From: Gossypium raimondii
Lineage: Eukaryota; Streptophyta; Magnoliopsida; Malvales; Malvaceae
Length of the DNA stretch: 64,000 bases
Assembly: GCF_025698545.1 (NCBI RefSeq)
Contig: NC_068577.1
Span: 2,017,501-2,081,500, forward strand
Direction of reading: 5' to 3'
The translations under genes and the position numbers were made by a program. This document shows, one piece after another, positions 36,320-47,640 of the stretch; position 1 is the stretch's first letter; each line of letters starts with the position of its first letter. The notes under the pieces are model-generated. The model had not been told where the DNA came from. It saw only the letters and a program-made list of their open reading frames with translations, and did not search any database.

Positions 36320-36994
36320 TCACACGCGTGGAATGCATCTCAAAGAGGTCTTTGCCAATGCACTGAAGAGATTAGGTCTACCCCTCAAACACCTCAACAG
36401 ATTCCAACGACGGCCTCTTTTCTCTCCGGAATCCGAAACGTCATTGGCTTCCACTATCGCCATATCACCGGTGGCCATCGGAGGAAACATGGGTAATGGG
36501 TGGTTTCTTCTACTTTGTCTTTTCTTCATATCACCCAACTCCATCTTTGGTTCTATCTTTGTTATCCCTATTAAAGCCTTGTGTTTTCTTAAACCAGAAT
36601 AGCTTTGAGACCTAAAACCTTTGGTTGATAAACAAGAAATTGGCTTCGAATTCAATAAATAAAAAGAACCCAAATCCTTTTCGTTGTTGTTGAATTGCCT
36701 GACTGAAGATAAACGGAAAACAGACCTGCTTTGATCACCATCACCATCACCATCAACAAACCCTTGATCATTGATGAGTTTACCACAAAAAGCGAAGCCG
36801 TTTGCTTTGTTGATGTTTAAGGGAGTGTTTGGAACGATGGGAAACTCAAAATGTTGATGATCATGAGAAGGAGAACTTAGTGAGTGGTGAGAAATATCAT
36901 CAATGTCTTGGTAATCTTCAAGTGAAAGATCACAAAAGGAGAGAGTTTCTTCAAGATCCTCATGACTGATCTTGTAAGTATTCTTTGTATCCAT
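36320..36994 (-). CDS. Plant-specific protein of unknown function, tandem copy C
   Basis: A single exon encodes 224 residues and starts MDTKNTYKISHEDLEETLSF. It is the most diverged of the three near the N terminus (YQDIDDISHHSLSSPSHD, FEFPIVPNTPL), yet keeps FCGKLI, GDGDGDQSR, GSFYLLNSK, KHKALIGITKIEPK, MKKRQSRRNHPLPMFPP and the tail SLRCIPRV. The pattern of conserved islands and free spacers across the three copies points to selection on the islands. Function unknown. Confidence 0.75.
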   Translation of the reverse strand: MDTKNTYKISHEDLEETLSFCDLSLEDYQDIDDISHHSLSSPSHDHQHFEFPIVPNTPLNINKANGFAFCGKLINDQGFVDGDGDGDQSRSVFRLSSVRQFNNNEKDLGSFYLLNSKPISCLSTKGFRSQSYSGLRKHKALIGITKIEPKMELGDMKKRQSRRNHPLPMFPPMATGDMAIVEANDVSDSGEKRGRRWNLLRCLRGRPNLFSALAKTSLRCIPRV

Positions 36995-37785
36995 TTTTCT
37001 TTTTTGAGAGTAAAGAAATGGGCTTTTTGAGAAAGAAATATGGGAGGGTATGGTTTTGAAAAGTTCGGTAAGGTAATTTTGGTTTATATACATGTATGGT
37101 TTGGGGTTCTAGAGGGTGAGATGGCTAAAATTGCTTTGAAAGGAAGGCTTGTGGTGAGGGAGAGGGACAGAAGGTCAAATATAAATAAAGTAGTGGGAGA
37201 AGACTTACTAGAATCAATGTTTATTCATGAAGACTTACTAGGAAACAGATATTTTTGACTAATTGTTACTAGGAATGCAAATATAGGCTTGCACGTATTT
37301 GAGGAGCCCCCTGAGTTGGTGCGGTCTATCATCCTTCTAGATATCACTGGAGCCCATCTCCAAGAAGGTGTTACATAAGTTCTTTTATTTCCAAATAAAA
37401 AATCAAAATTAATCTAGAAAGAAAGATGAAGAGGAGACTTCATTCTTCATATCTTCACCATTACTAAAAGAATAACAGTATGTTGCTTCCGTGCATATAT
37501 ATTTGGGTTGCATCATCTGACACCAACAGCAGCTATGCATATGCATATGCCTATGTCACACTCAATCTATAATCAAATTTTTTTGTCTACAATACACATC
37601 CTATCTGCCACATGGCCGAAACGTGTAAGCATTTGTATAATCAAAAGAATCCACATGTCAAACATATATTTTGATGGGAGACAACGGAAGTACTTGAATA
37701 TTCATCTGCAAAAGCAGTAGTAGTTTACAGATAACCAAGCACTGTCTTCCACACTAAAACTAGGTTTAGAGTAGAAACTAAAAAG

Positions 37786-38128
37786 ATGCAGTCAATGATG
37801 GAAGCAGTAGCCGATGCGGGGAAGGCCTCCATACAGGAAAAGGTTTCATAATCATTTCATGCCATTTTGCATTGATCATATATTAAGATTTTTCTTTCTC
37901 TAAAATGCATGATTAGTAACTAGTATGTTGCTTATTAAAACATGATGTAAATTAATGAAGTGGAAATGGTTATTCAATTAGGTGAAGAAGAGCAGAGAAC
38001 CTACTGAGAAAGAGATGGGGAGAGAGAGGAAAGAAGAGACCCTCAATCAAAAGGCAACTGCTTGGCAAGCGGGTTTTGCTGCAGGTGGTCTCGACGGAGG
38101 CGACGTCAACCGTGAGAAGACTGGGTAA
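37786..38128 (+). CDS. Small LEA-like hydrophilic protein
   Basis: Two exons fit: 37786-37842 and 37982-38128 (donor AAAAG|GTTTCA, acceptor CAATTAG|GTG, phase 0), giving 67 residues. The protein starts MQSMMEAVADAGKASIQEKV and continues with KKSREPTEKEMGRERKEE, a highly charged, Cys-free, probably helical stretch, then a Gly-rich end (AGFAAGGLDGGDVNREKTG). The MQS start, the K/E-rich helix and the single intron are reminiscent of LEA_1 (D-113) type late-embryogenesis proteins, a group first described in cotton. These act as stress-induced disordered protectants. It is shorter than usual for that family, so the assignment is tentative. Confidence 0.5.
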
Positions 38129-38395
38129 ATTCACAGTTATCACAGTTAATCTATAATCAAACTTTCTGGGACGATCTGCTTTTTCTTTTTTTTTAGAATG
38201 TATAAAATTATTCATAACTCATTCCTAATTCTTCTTAAGATAATGTGATTCGATGAACTCGAATCTAATTCTTTTTTCACCGAAAACAATACTGAATCTA
38301 AACGAGCAAAGAATCGCATTTGTTATACTAATATCTTAAATAAGAATCTAATTCATATACGATGTAAATCCTTTAAATTTGTTGAGAGTGAATTT

Positions 38396-38640
38396 TAAGG
38401 GGGCTTTCCAGTAACAGCTGCTTCAGTCAATTTTGGTTCTATTACAAGAGACTCAGATGGTAGAGTACTGGGCTCCTGTTTAATGAAAGAATACTCGCAT
38501 ACCAAATGCTTTAGCTGCGAAAGCCATGGTTGCGGTTTAGGCTTTTCGATTTGCGGAGGACTTGAGATTTTTTCAGATCGAACTAGAAGGGGATTCAAAA
38601 ACTGTCATGACAAAGCTCTCCTGCAAATCACAAGAGGTAA
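38396..38640 (+). pseudogene. RNase H-domain fragment of a LINE-type retroelement (copy 2)
   Basis: One frame gives VNFGSITRDSDGRVLGSC. A shifted frame gives ALAAKAMVAV, stop, AFRFAEDLRFFQIELEGDSK and TVMTKLSCKSQE. The A-A-K-A / F-A-x-D-L / I-E-L-E-G-D-S-K series is the RVT_3 RNase H signature. A frameshift and an in-frame stop show it is inactive. The minus-strand ORF at 38395-38598 is its shadow. Confidence 0.7.
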
Positions 38641-38802
38641 TTGTATTTAAGTTGTTCGATCGAATCTGACCAGAAAGAAGAAACAAATAAATTTAAAAAG
38701 CAAGAAAGCAAAGATTCAAAATATAGATAAATAAAGTTGGAAATGATAGTGGAAGAAAGATGAATAAACCTATGCGTATGATAAATAGATTTCATTATTG
38801 AT

Positions 38803-38970
38803 GGTGTCTTAGCTCAAGTGACATGGTATTCTTGCCAATGCAAGAGGGCGTCGGTTTGAATGTGTTAAATCGAATTATTCTTTTATTTGTGAGTTGAGGA
38901 GCGGCTATGGATAATTTTAGTTATTGTGTTAAAAAGAACATATATGATTAGAACTTGTAATGAGATTATT
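38803..38970 (+). mobile_element. tRNA-derived SINE, copy 1
   Basis: The 5' part has an A-box-like TAGCTCAAGTGACATGG and a B-box-like GGTTTGAATGTG, about 45 bases apart. The body contains 'attattcttttatttgtgagttgaggagcggctatgg' and the 3' end 'agaacttgtaatgagatta'. The same 3' end and body occur in minus orientation at 47641. The 5' part recurs at 49801. Confidence 0.7.
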
Positions 38971-39229
38971 CAAGAAAAAAAAGAAAGAAAGAATAGATTC
39001 AGTTAAATTAAAAACTTTATTAATGAATAATCAATTGATGCCTTTAATAAACAATTAAGAGATGTTTATGTAAGCAGGCTAATACCATCGAAATCCTAAT
39101 TAAGAGAAGTTTTAGTAAAACTGAACTTTCTTGTTGATTAAGAAACATAAAATTCTGAAACAACTTTAAATACTTAAAATTATCTTAAAATTCAGAATAA
39201 ATAAATAATAAATAAAACCTAATAAGTAT

Positions 39230-40935
39230 AATATTGGGCTCATATGTGTTCAAATAATTTGTTACCTTATTAATTGTGTCGGATAGAGTCAAATATATTT
39301 GGTATGTCATAAGATTAGTGTACGAGAATTACTTTGAATTATAGTGATGAGGCACAGAGTGCAATTTATACTTTAGACGTTTCGATGAGGCGTGGAGCAC
39401 ACATTACTTCGATTTATACCAATGAGGCACAAAACACAATTTATACTTTAAACATTCTCATGAGGCATTGGGTGCCAAATATATTGGTGCGTTGGTTGGA
39501 TAATCTGTGTATCCGTCTTGTGTCCATGTCCAATTAATAGCCAATTAATAGGGATAATAAAACATAGATTTTGCCTAATGACATATGATATGTGAAACTA
39601 ATAGCTAATAATGGTGAGATTTGCATCTATGTGACAAAAGATAGCATGTGAAAGATCATGTGAACCGATTTAAAATGAGCCTTGAGGGTCGATATGGATA
39701 TGAAACGAATCAATAAATTCGAGAAAAAAATGAGATAAAGAAATGAATAAGTGATACGTTATGAAATAAAAGTGAATGTGATATGATGATAGAAAACAGA
39801 GTATGATATATTCATATGTGGTTATCAAATGAGATATGGCATAAATTTTGATGCATGAGACATGAATGGTAAATTGAATTGTTGAAAACTAATCATATTT
39901 TGATTGTATTTGTGACATGCTATGTTTATTATATTATTAATTTAAATCATGAAAGTATCACTGAATCCTATCGCTCATCGTACAATTTATTTATCTCGTG
40001 CGTAGGTGTCAATAGATCTCGAGGATTTGAGGAGTGAATCAATATTCAGAACTCAACTGACGACTTAGCAAACTTAAGCATTTTGTTATGTTATTAGTAG
40101 ATAGCTTTTGCCTATGGTTGAGTTAGAATTTTAAGCTCAAATTGTTTTTTGATATATATGATGAAATGGGTATATTTTGGGTGTGATCAAATATGTCGAT
40201 GATAAGTATGTAGGAACATTTAGTGAGTAATGTCCAATTGCCATTAAGTCAGGTTGCATTCATGATTGAATTGTCTCTTGTTAGCTAAGTAACTTAATAA
40301 AATACGTTCCTGAAATATGGATAGATGTTTGATTCATTAGGGATGTTAATACGACATTTGAACTAATGCCTAAATTGCACTGCTACTTAGTTTCTAGGTC
40401 ACTTAGATCATTTGGTATTAAGATCTGGTAGATTGAATTGATTGATGCAAAGATCGGGGATAATTGCCTTCGAAGTCGCAAAACTACCCCTTTTAATGTC
40501 GCGACATCGAGCTTTTGTCTTTAAAGTCGTGATTCTCCCTTGTTGCGGTCGTGCATTGAATCCCCCAGTCCTCCAGGTCACAACGTCCCCTATTGAAGTT
40601 GCGATGTCAATCTCTTGTCTTCAAGGTCGCGACTCATCTTGATCGAAGTCGTGATGTCGAGCTTCTACCTTCAATGTCGCGACATGATTTCTCTCATGGT
40701 CGTGACGTGAAAATTTTACAGTTTAGTCCGTCAATCATTATCATATTTATATAAGAACTTTCGTAAGCTTGTTTAAACCTTGAATTGAATAAATAATGTA
40801 TTTCATTAAGTTTTGCTGATCTATTTTCTTGTATGAATAGTTGATCAGATATTGAAATGAAATCAAAGTTGCTTTGGTAACGAATATGACATCTCACATT
40901 TCGAATCTGGCGATCGGGTCAGCTGTGGGGTGTTA
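39230..40935 (+). mobile_element. Degenerate gypsy-like LTR
   Basis: Phrases 'gatgaggcacagagtgcaattta', 'gatgaggcgtggagcac' and 'tgaggcattgggtgcc' (39340-39490) match the 'gatgagacactgggtatcaa' block of the solo LTR at 7330-7470. The sequence ends 'gatcgggtcagctgtggggtgtta' near 40935, close to the usual 'gggtgttaca' LTR end. No clear left end or target duplication is found. A GTCGCGAC-rich zone lies near its end. Confidence 0.55.
40460..40715 (+). repeat. Cluster of GTCGCGAC-type palindromic motifs
   Basis: The motif 'gtcgcgac' and decayed forms (gtcgtgatgtcgagc, gtcgcgacatgat, ggtcgtgacgtg, ggtcacaacgtcc) recur about eight times in 250 bases. It takes the same place in this LTR that the CACGGCCGTG cluster takes in the LTR at 5013-10300. 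Many CG sites have become TG or CA, as expected from methylation decay. Confidence 0.7.
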
Positions 40936-41199
40936 AACCCTCCACTGTCGATTGAAAATTGCTATTGAAGTTCTAAACAATCCATTCAGGTAAGGATAAG
41001 GAAAAGAAAAGAAAACAAACCTCGTGGGGAACAATTATGTATCGAATTCTCTTTGGAAAGTAATACTCTCGTTACATTGAACCTACTCTCCTATGAAACC
41101 CCACATTGAGCGCAGTGACTTCCCTCTGTCATCCCATACTGTTGTTGCTCACCATTAATTAGTTAGTAATCTATCATGAATAATACTTGTGTTTTATAC

Positions 41200-42110
41200 G
41201 AAGTGGTTAAGTCGATCTTGGCTTCTAACTGATTGACTGTCTTCTCTTTCCTTGAATCCCGAATTGTCTAAAGTGTAGGCTCGAACAATGTAAATCAAAT
41301 CAGAAGATGAAAACGTTTAATTAAATTCAATAAAAAATTTAATTTCTCTCTATAACGGTAATTACATGTGTTAAAAAATAGAATTTACTCTGTGAAATAA
41401 ATTTTCACTATATTCTAACAAATTACAACGTTTAAGTGTTCTAAATTGTTTAACCGGTAATTCCTATTTATAGAGAAAAGTATAAGAGTTATTTTTAAAT
41501 ATTTTAATAGAAAATGCAATTCTAGATTTCTACTATAATTTAATGTAATGTCAAAGAGATGATATCATTTACTCTAATTGAGCTATGAATTTCATTGTTG
41601 TAGAAGTCATATAACTAAGGCACTAACTTTCGGTTCCTTATTTATTTTAACTCAGATTTTCATTTACATTAAATTATACAAGTCAAGTATACATAGTTCA
41701 TCATCCACTCAGAATTAAGATATGTCACACTTTGAACATGATAAGTGAATAGATCCATAAACATATGTAAAATCTATTCTACTTGAATCCTATCTGATGT
41801 ACTGTAAATTCAGTCAGTCATATCTATGTCTTTATCTCTAGAGGTCATCCGCTCTGATATTTAAGATAATATATCTCCCTAATTAGATTTGATAGATGAC
41901 ATATTAGATTTTCGATCGATTTGCTCAATTTCGATTAGACTAAGGACGTGTTTAGATTATCTATTAATATAAGTTGTCTTTCTGTATTACGATCTGATCA
42001 CGTTATATCGCTTCAAATGCAAAAACAATTGAAGATAATATACGAAGATATCAATGAAATTGATGATTATTTTGTTCGAAAAATACAAATACATATAAAT
42101 TAAAAAGCTT
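41200..42110 (+). mobile_element. Copia-like LTR fragment
   Basis: The order of phrases parallels 4200-4480 and 10540-11120: 'ggtaattcctatttatag', 'atttcattgttgtagaagtcat', 'catagttcatcatccactcagaattaagatatgtcac', 'tctccctaattagatttgatagatgac'. No frames are preserved. The ends are not defined. Confidence 0.55.
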
Positions 42111-42201
42111 TAATATTTTACTACCAGTCGTTTCCTATTTTCTTTATTACTTTTAAAGTGTTATTTAATTCTCTTGATAATTTTTTAAAGTTGATACCCT
42201 G

Positions 42202-42625
42202 TAGACCTGTTCATGGGCCGGGCGGCCCGGCCCGACCCGACGGCTCGCCCGAAATATAGGAGGATTCGGGTAAAAATATAGGCCCGAAATATGGGCTTGG
42301 GCAAAAAAATGAGGCCCGTTTAAAAAATGGGCCGGGCCTCGGGCACCACTTTTTTGGCCTAGGCCCGGCCCGAATATAATAAATATATATTTTTTATTTT
42401 TATTTTTTAATTTTAAAATATTTTTAAAATATTTTTAAAATATTTTTAAAATAATTTTTTAATATTTATTAAAAATGAGCAGAGCCGGGCCGGGCTCGGG
42501 CTTATGATATTTTTCCCGGGCCGGGCCTGGAAAAAAATTTTAGGCCCATATTTTGGGCCGGGCCCGGGCTTAGGATGCGGGCCAAAAAATTTTTCCAGGC
42601 CCGTCTCGGCCCATGGACAGGTCTA
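42202..42625. mobile_element. hAT-type MITE, 424 bp, with perfect 8-bp target duplication
   Basis: Termini TAGACCTGTTCATGGGCCGGG and ...CCCATGGACAGGTCTA are inverted repeats with one mismatch over 15 bases. The flanks are ATACCCTG on both sides (42194-42201 and 42626-42633). The interior is made of 'gggccgggcc' blocks and 'tattttt' runs and has no transposase. It is the same class as 28095-28539. Confidence 0.88.
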
Positions 42626-42633
42626 ATACCCTG

Positions 42634-43059
42634 TTACTATAAATTATATTAATTTAATATAAAAAATTTTATTTAATAAATGATATTAAAGATCTTTTGG
42701 ATATTTGCCGCCAGTGCGGGCTCTAAACCGATCAACATGTTCCTATCTCGAAGGATTGGCATTGAGAAAAGGGATTCAACAGTCTACAGGTAATTATTAC
42801 ATCATACTAATCATACCCATCAAGGTCCAGCCATGGCATAGCTGTTTGACGTTGCAAGCCAACCATATTACGTAGACATTCATTCTTGGAATATCATGTC
42901 TTGAAGGCACAACAATCAGGGACCATTTACAACCATATCCCAATCTTTTTCTATTTTACTCTTTCAAATTGACCATAACAAAATTTAACAATTTAAGCTC
43001 ATTAAACTTAAAAAATAACCGAATAAAAAAATAGTCCAATTCAAAAAATTTACTAACAA
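42634..43059. other. Gene-free spacer
   Basis: A short stretch (42690-42790) reads open as IFAASAGSKPINMFLSRRIG and ends at a GTAATT donor-like site, but no matching exon or upstream start was found. I do not call a gene. Confidence 0.3.
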
Positions 43060-43684
43060 ACTCAAAGATGGCCCGACCCAAAGGCCCGCTCGAATAGTAA
43101 GAGGGTTTGGATAAAAATATAAGCCTTAAGAATAGACTTGGACAGAAAAAATAAGACCTGTTTAGAAAACGAGTCGGGCCTCGAGTAGGACTTTTTGGCC
43201 CGAGCTTGGCCCAACCGGCAAAAAAAACTACTGCTTTTTTTTTACTGTTCCTGTTGTTTTTGTTTTGCTATTTTCTTATTATTTTTTTTCCACTATTTTG
43301 CTACCATTTCACTACTATGTTGCTACTATTTTGTTGTTATTGTTTGGATATTGTATAACTTTTGTTTTATTGTTAATTTTGTTACTATTTTAGAAACATT
43401 TGCTCGTTAAATTGCACCTATCTTAGTGTTATTTAAGTGTACATATTGTTTTTAATTTATTTTCAATTTGCTGAGAAACATTTATTTTTAATGTTTTTAG
43501 TATTTTTGATGTATTACATTTTTTTTAAAAAAATTATATAAAAAATGAATATTGTCGGGCCCGAGTTTCAACATTTTTATCTGGGATGGGCTTAGACAAA
43601 ATTTTAGGCCCATTTTTCAGATCAGGCCTGGGCTTAGCAAACATGCCTAAAATTTTAGTTGGGCCCGGCCTATGGACACCTCTA
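43060..43684. mobile_element. Degenerate longer relative of the hAT-type MITEs
   Basis: GC-rich 'gatggcccgacccaaaggcccgc' begins the stretch, and 'gggcccggcctatggacacctcta' ends it in a TIR-like sequence at 43684. In between is a T-rich insert ('ttgctactattttgttgttattg') of about 330 bases. The left terminal repeat is not recognisable, so the left end is approximate. Confidence 0.5.
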
Positions 43685-43689
43685 CTAAA

Positions 43690-45460
43690 ATCCCTAAACT
43701 TATAATTAAACGAAAGTAAAAGATTAGGGTAAGCTATACCATTATTCATTAAACTATGGGTAAATTTCGTTTTGGTCACAACTATTTAAAATTTTTTATT
43801 TAAGTCAGTGGACTATTAAAATCTATATTATTGTTTAGATTGACAATACATTTGATAAGACCCAAATTGAATTAATCCTAGATTTGTTTATTAATTCACT
43901 CACTTGTGACATTCATAGTGTGACTTATCTAAATCCCAAGTACCTAAATGACCATGTTTGTGTAACTCATGTGCTTTGATATAGTGAAAATATGCGCTGA
44001 TGATAGTGGATTGGAAGTTGGTATGTTAGGTACATTACTTATGCATGATATAGAGTCACTCACAATAGTGGAATCATGGCTTGTTAAATGAGTAAATAAT
44101 ATCCTCTCACTAGTATTGTATGAATTATGAAAATAGAACCTGGCCATAGGTCATTTGTTTAGGACACCTAATTTCTTCATTAATAAATTGTGTAATGATC
44201 ATTTTTATTGTGAAAGATACAATGGTGACCTTATGGGTGTAACTATGTGCTTTGATATATTGAAAACATTTGCTCTAATGATAGTGGACCGGAATTTGGT
44301 ATGTTGGGTACATGACTTATACATGATATGGCTTCACTCACCGTAGTGGAATCATAGCTCGATAAAAGAGTAAATGGTATAGTCTTACTGACATTGTATG
44401 GATTATAAAAATAGAACCTAGTTACGGGTAATTTGTCTGGGACAAATGATTTCATCATTACTAATTTGAGTAATGACCATTTTCTTTGTAACAGATACAA
44501 TGGTGACCATGAGATAATATTGGTCGAATTAAGTGAATAGATTTAACTTAAAGGGATCATGGATATTCTATGAGGGTAACACACATATGATGAGGTCATT
44601 GGACTAAAACTTGAATTCAATAGCTTTCGTAATGATATATAATAAGGAGTTTAGTTGTGGTGTTATAGTGGAATGTCTCTATGAATAAATAACTTTGTAA
44701 TTAATAGAAACATAGTCAAAACTTAATTAAAATTATTTAAACCCGATTATATATGTCCAATCAATTCTTTCACTAGCTCAACAAAACTCTTTAATGAATT
44801 GCATTTTATATGAATATCTGCATAGAACCACAAACGATTGAAGGAGAAATAGTACATTGGGTTTACTCATTAGAGTAAAACGTGTTTTCTCAATTTAATG
44901 ATGAGAATGATATACGGTTAAATTAATCATTTGAGATATCTATTTAATTAGATTAAATGAAGAATCCAAAGTGGAGCTAACTTAAGTGATCATCTTATAC
45001 AATTATTTTGAATGGAACGAAATTAATTAAATAAATTTATGCATGCTTTTTAATATGGTAAAGTTGTCATGATTTTAACGAGATTAAAATAGAGTTTGTG
45101 TAAATTATTTAATTGGGTAATTAATTTTAGTTTCTTTACTGAAATTAATTAAGAGTCCAAAATATGTATTTGGGTCTGAAGGTGGTCCAAATAGGGTCGA
45201 AGTAAGGCCAATGCATATGGGGAATGGTGAATGGTGAATGGCATAGGGAGTCTATGATAGACTCCATTTGCCGCCCATAGAGTTGTTTCAGCCTAAGACT
45301 CTTATTATTATTATTGGTAGTTCCAAGTAATTAGATTTCTAGTAAGTTCTCTATAAATATCACACATTTTCTAAAGAGAAATGATTGATGAAAATCAACA
45401 AATTGATGAGAATTAGAAAACCTTAGTTATCAATTCACTCATTCGACTAAAAAGAGAGTG
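43690..45460 (-). mobile_element. Copia-like LTR fragment, minus strand
   Basis: Read on the minus strand, 44570-43950 follows the same phrase order as 10360-10700 (ccaatgacctcatcat, ttaagttaaatctattcac, catttgtcccagacaaatta, gagctatgattccacta). Part of it is duplicated in tandem. The part from 45150 to 45460 carries 'ctctataaatatcacacattttc', a TATA-like start in plus orientation. No coding frame is left. Confidence 0.5.
43958..44510. repeat. Tandem duplication, 276-bp period, within the LTR fragment
   Basis: Two copies (about 43958-44233 and 44234-44510) start at 'gtgctttgatatagtgaaaatatgcgctgatgatagtgga' and 'gtgctttgatatattgaaaacatttgctctaatgatagtgga'. The match runs through 'gatacaatggtgacc' in both. 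Substitutions are scattered, so the duplication is not recent. Confidence 0.75.
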
Positions 45461-47640
45461 TTTGTTTGGAATCTTTTTTCTTTATGGAGTTCCAAGTTTT
45501 TACATATGTTTGTGCCATGAGTTAGAGAACAGTGGAGAAGATCTGATTAGTTGAAAGCAAATATTGAAGTTATGTTAGAATAAAAAACCAATATTGTAGG
45601 ATTCCATAGGGTCAACTTTAACTATACATTTTTAGATGGTCCAACTAATTTTTGCGATGATTTTAGTGCCTAAACCATAGATCATTTAGTTATCCTCGAG
45701 ATATTTTATGAATCACCTAATTTCGTGTTTCTATAGGAATTTCGAGAGTAGTTGTTGGGTTTCACAAATTGGACTAGACCTTCTAACCATCTTTTGGGGC
45801 GGTTCTACTGTCCAAATAGTATATCTTCAAGTTCTCCTCATAATGATTTTTGAATAACCAAAGTTTGAGTGCTACAGCCCAAGATATGGTTATTTTCGTA
45901 AAACAGTGCAATTCCCTACGAGAAGTCCCAGATTAATCGTGGGTTTCACAAGAGTAACTTCAACTAGATTTTATTAGACCTTCTGGGGTGACTTTTGTGC
46001 CCAAATTGTAGATATTTGAGTCATTTTTGCATTACCAAATTTCGAGTTATACAGCTTGTGGTATGGACGTTTCCATAAAAGAGTACAATTCTCTACGAGC
46101 AATTCAAGTTCAATTGCAAATCTACTCTTCTCCAACTTGTGAAAACGGATCAAAACACATCCAAATACTAGATTATGGATTATGTATTGTTCTTAACTAT
46201 CAAAGTTGGTTTTGGATGTATTAACAATTTTAAAACTTTGTTGTACACACTTTCCATGTTTTTCTAAAGCATTAGAGCCATCTTGATTTAGTTATTAACA
46301 TAAATCAAATAATCTAAAACTCTATTCTCTCTATGTATGAATTCAGTTGATAAAAAGTGGCATTGTAGGATCTTTTGCTTGCTATTAAAACATATGCGAA
46401 TGGATGTTGGTGAATTACATAATTTTTGTTATGCAATTTTGACAAGGTTGTGGTTCCTAAGATTAGAATGACTGTACATAGGTTTCCTCATTTTACCTAA
46501 ATTTGAAACTGTATTTAACTTTGTGACTTCAATGTGTGTTGAATTTTCTAGAAAACTACTAAGGTAGACTTCTTTTGGATTTGAACTAAAAAAAAAATAG
46601 ATTTTGACGAAACCATATGTTAGGGTTTCTAAAATCGATTCTTAAGGTCTTTTGGAACCCAAAAGTTGACTTATTAGGGTAATCTTGCCTTATTCATCTT
46701 TCAATTATTTTTTAGAGGCAAGTTTTGATGGAGATTAGACGAGTTCATGTGATTGAATGATGGCATGGTTAACTATCTAGAGAAGTTGAAGACTCAAAGA
46801 ATGCTTTCGTGTAAACTTTAAAATCTACTTGCAATTTTTTCTCTTTCTCAGGATAGAATCATGAAAACCTTTAGATGATTAGAATCGATTTTATTTTCAA
46901 TTGTTAGATAAATATTATTGATATAGTATGACTAATGTATGACATGAAATTGATTAAGCATGTCATGCTATATTGCTACTTAGACTAGGGAAAATGCCAC
47001 TTGGTTATATATGCATTTGATCATACATGGAAACTAAAATATTACCTTTTCGGTTATTGGTTTTATTGCACATTAAGGGTTTGTTCAATGTTTAATCAAA
47101 TTCACTTATTTAACTAACCTTGCAATTTATTCATGCCCACTACAAAGGGACTTTAATAGTAAGCGGGCATGAATGGGCCTGCTCCTGGGGAGCTAGTTTG
47201 GGGATAATAAGATATGATGAGATGCGATAGGAAGTGTCTCACTATGCATCTCTTTGTGATCTAGAGCGAGCCACATAGCTTAAGAGGCGAAATCTTATTT
47301 AAGCGGACGCCTTAACTTTAGCCTTTATTCGAATATGCTTCCTCTAGGTAACCCCTACTCTAAGCAAGATGAATAATTACGTATAAAAAATTCAACTCGA
47401 ATTGAGTCAATCGAGAAAGGTTTTTAAATAATTAGAATTGCAAAATAAAACACGTTTATTGAGAGTACTTTAATTTCAACTCTTAACCCAATAAAGCTCG
47501 TCTCGATTGTCATATGACTTACGAACACTTTGATTTTACGCACACACAAAAAGAAAAATCATTACTTTTTGTTTTTCCATATAGGGTTTCATAACCATAG
47601 TAATAAATGATGAATTTACTCATTTAAAAACATTTTTTTG
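45461..47640. other. Gene-free region with degenerate internal repeats
   Basis: Between about 45600 and 46115 a unit of roughly 170 bases seems repeated three times. It is marked by 'tgggtttcacaa', 'agaccttct..cc', 'gtgcaattccctacgagaagtcc' / 'gtacaattctctacgagcaattc'. The function is unknown. 47100-47360 is a moderately GC-richer block that I cannot assign. No gene is supported. Confidence 0.4.

Noticed and set aside
38395..38598. Minus-strand 67-codon ORF
   Set aside because: It is the antisense shadow of the RNase H fragment on the plus strand.
42690..42790. Exon-like open stretch ending at a GTAATT donor
   Set aside because: No upstream start, no matching downstream exon and no homologue come to mind. 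It is too short to call.
43195..43410. 71-codon Phe/Cys/Tyr-rich plus-strand ORF
   Set aside because: It reads through the T-rich middle of the degenerate hAT-type element. Hydrophobicity comes from the T content, and it is not a membrane-protein gene.
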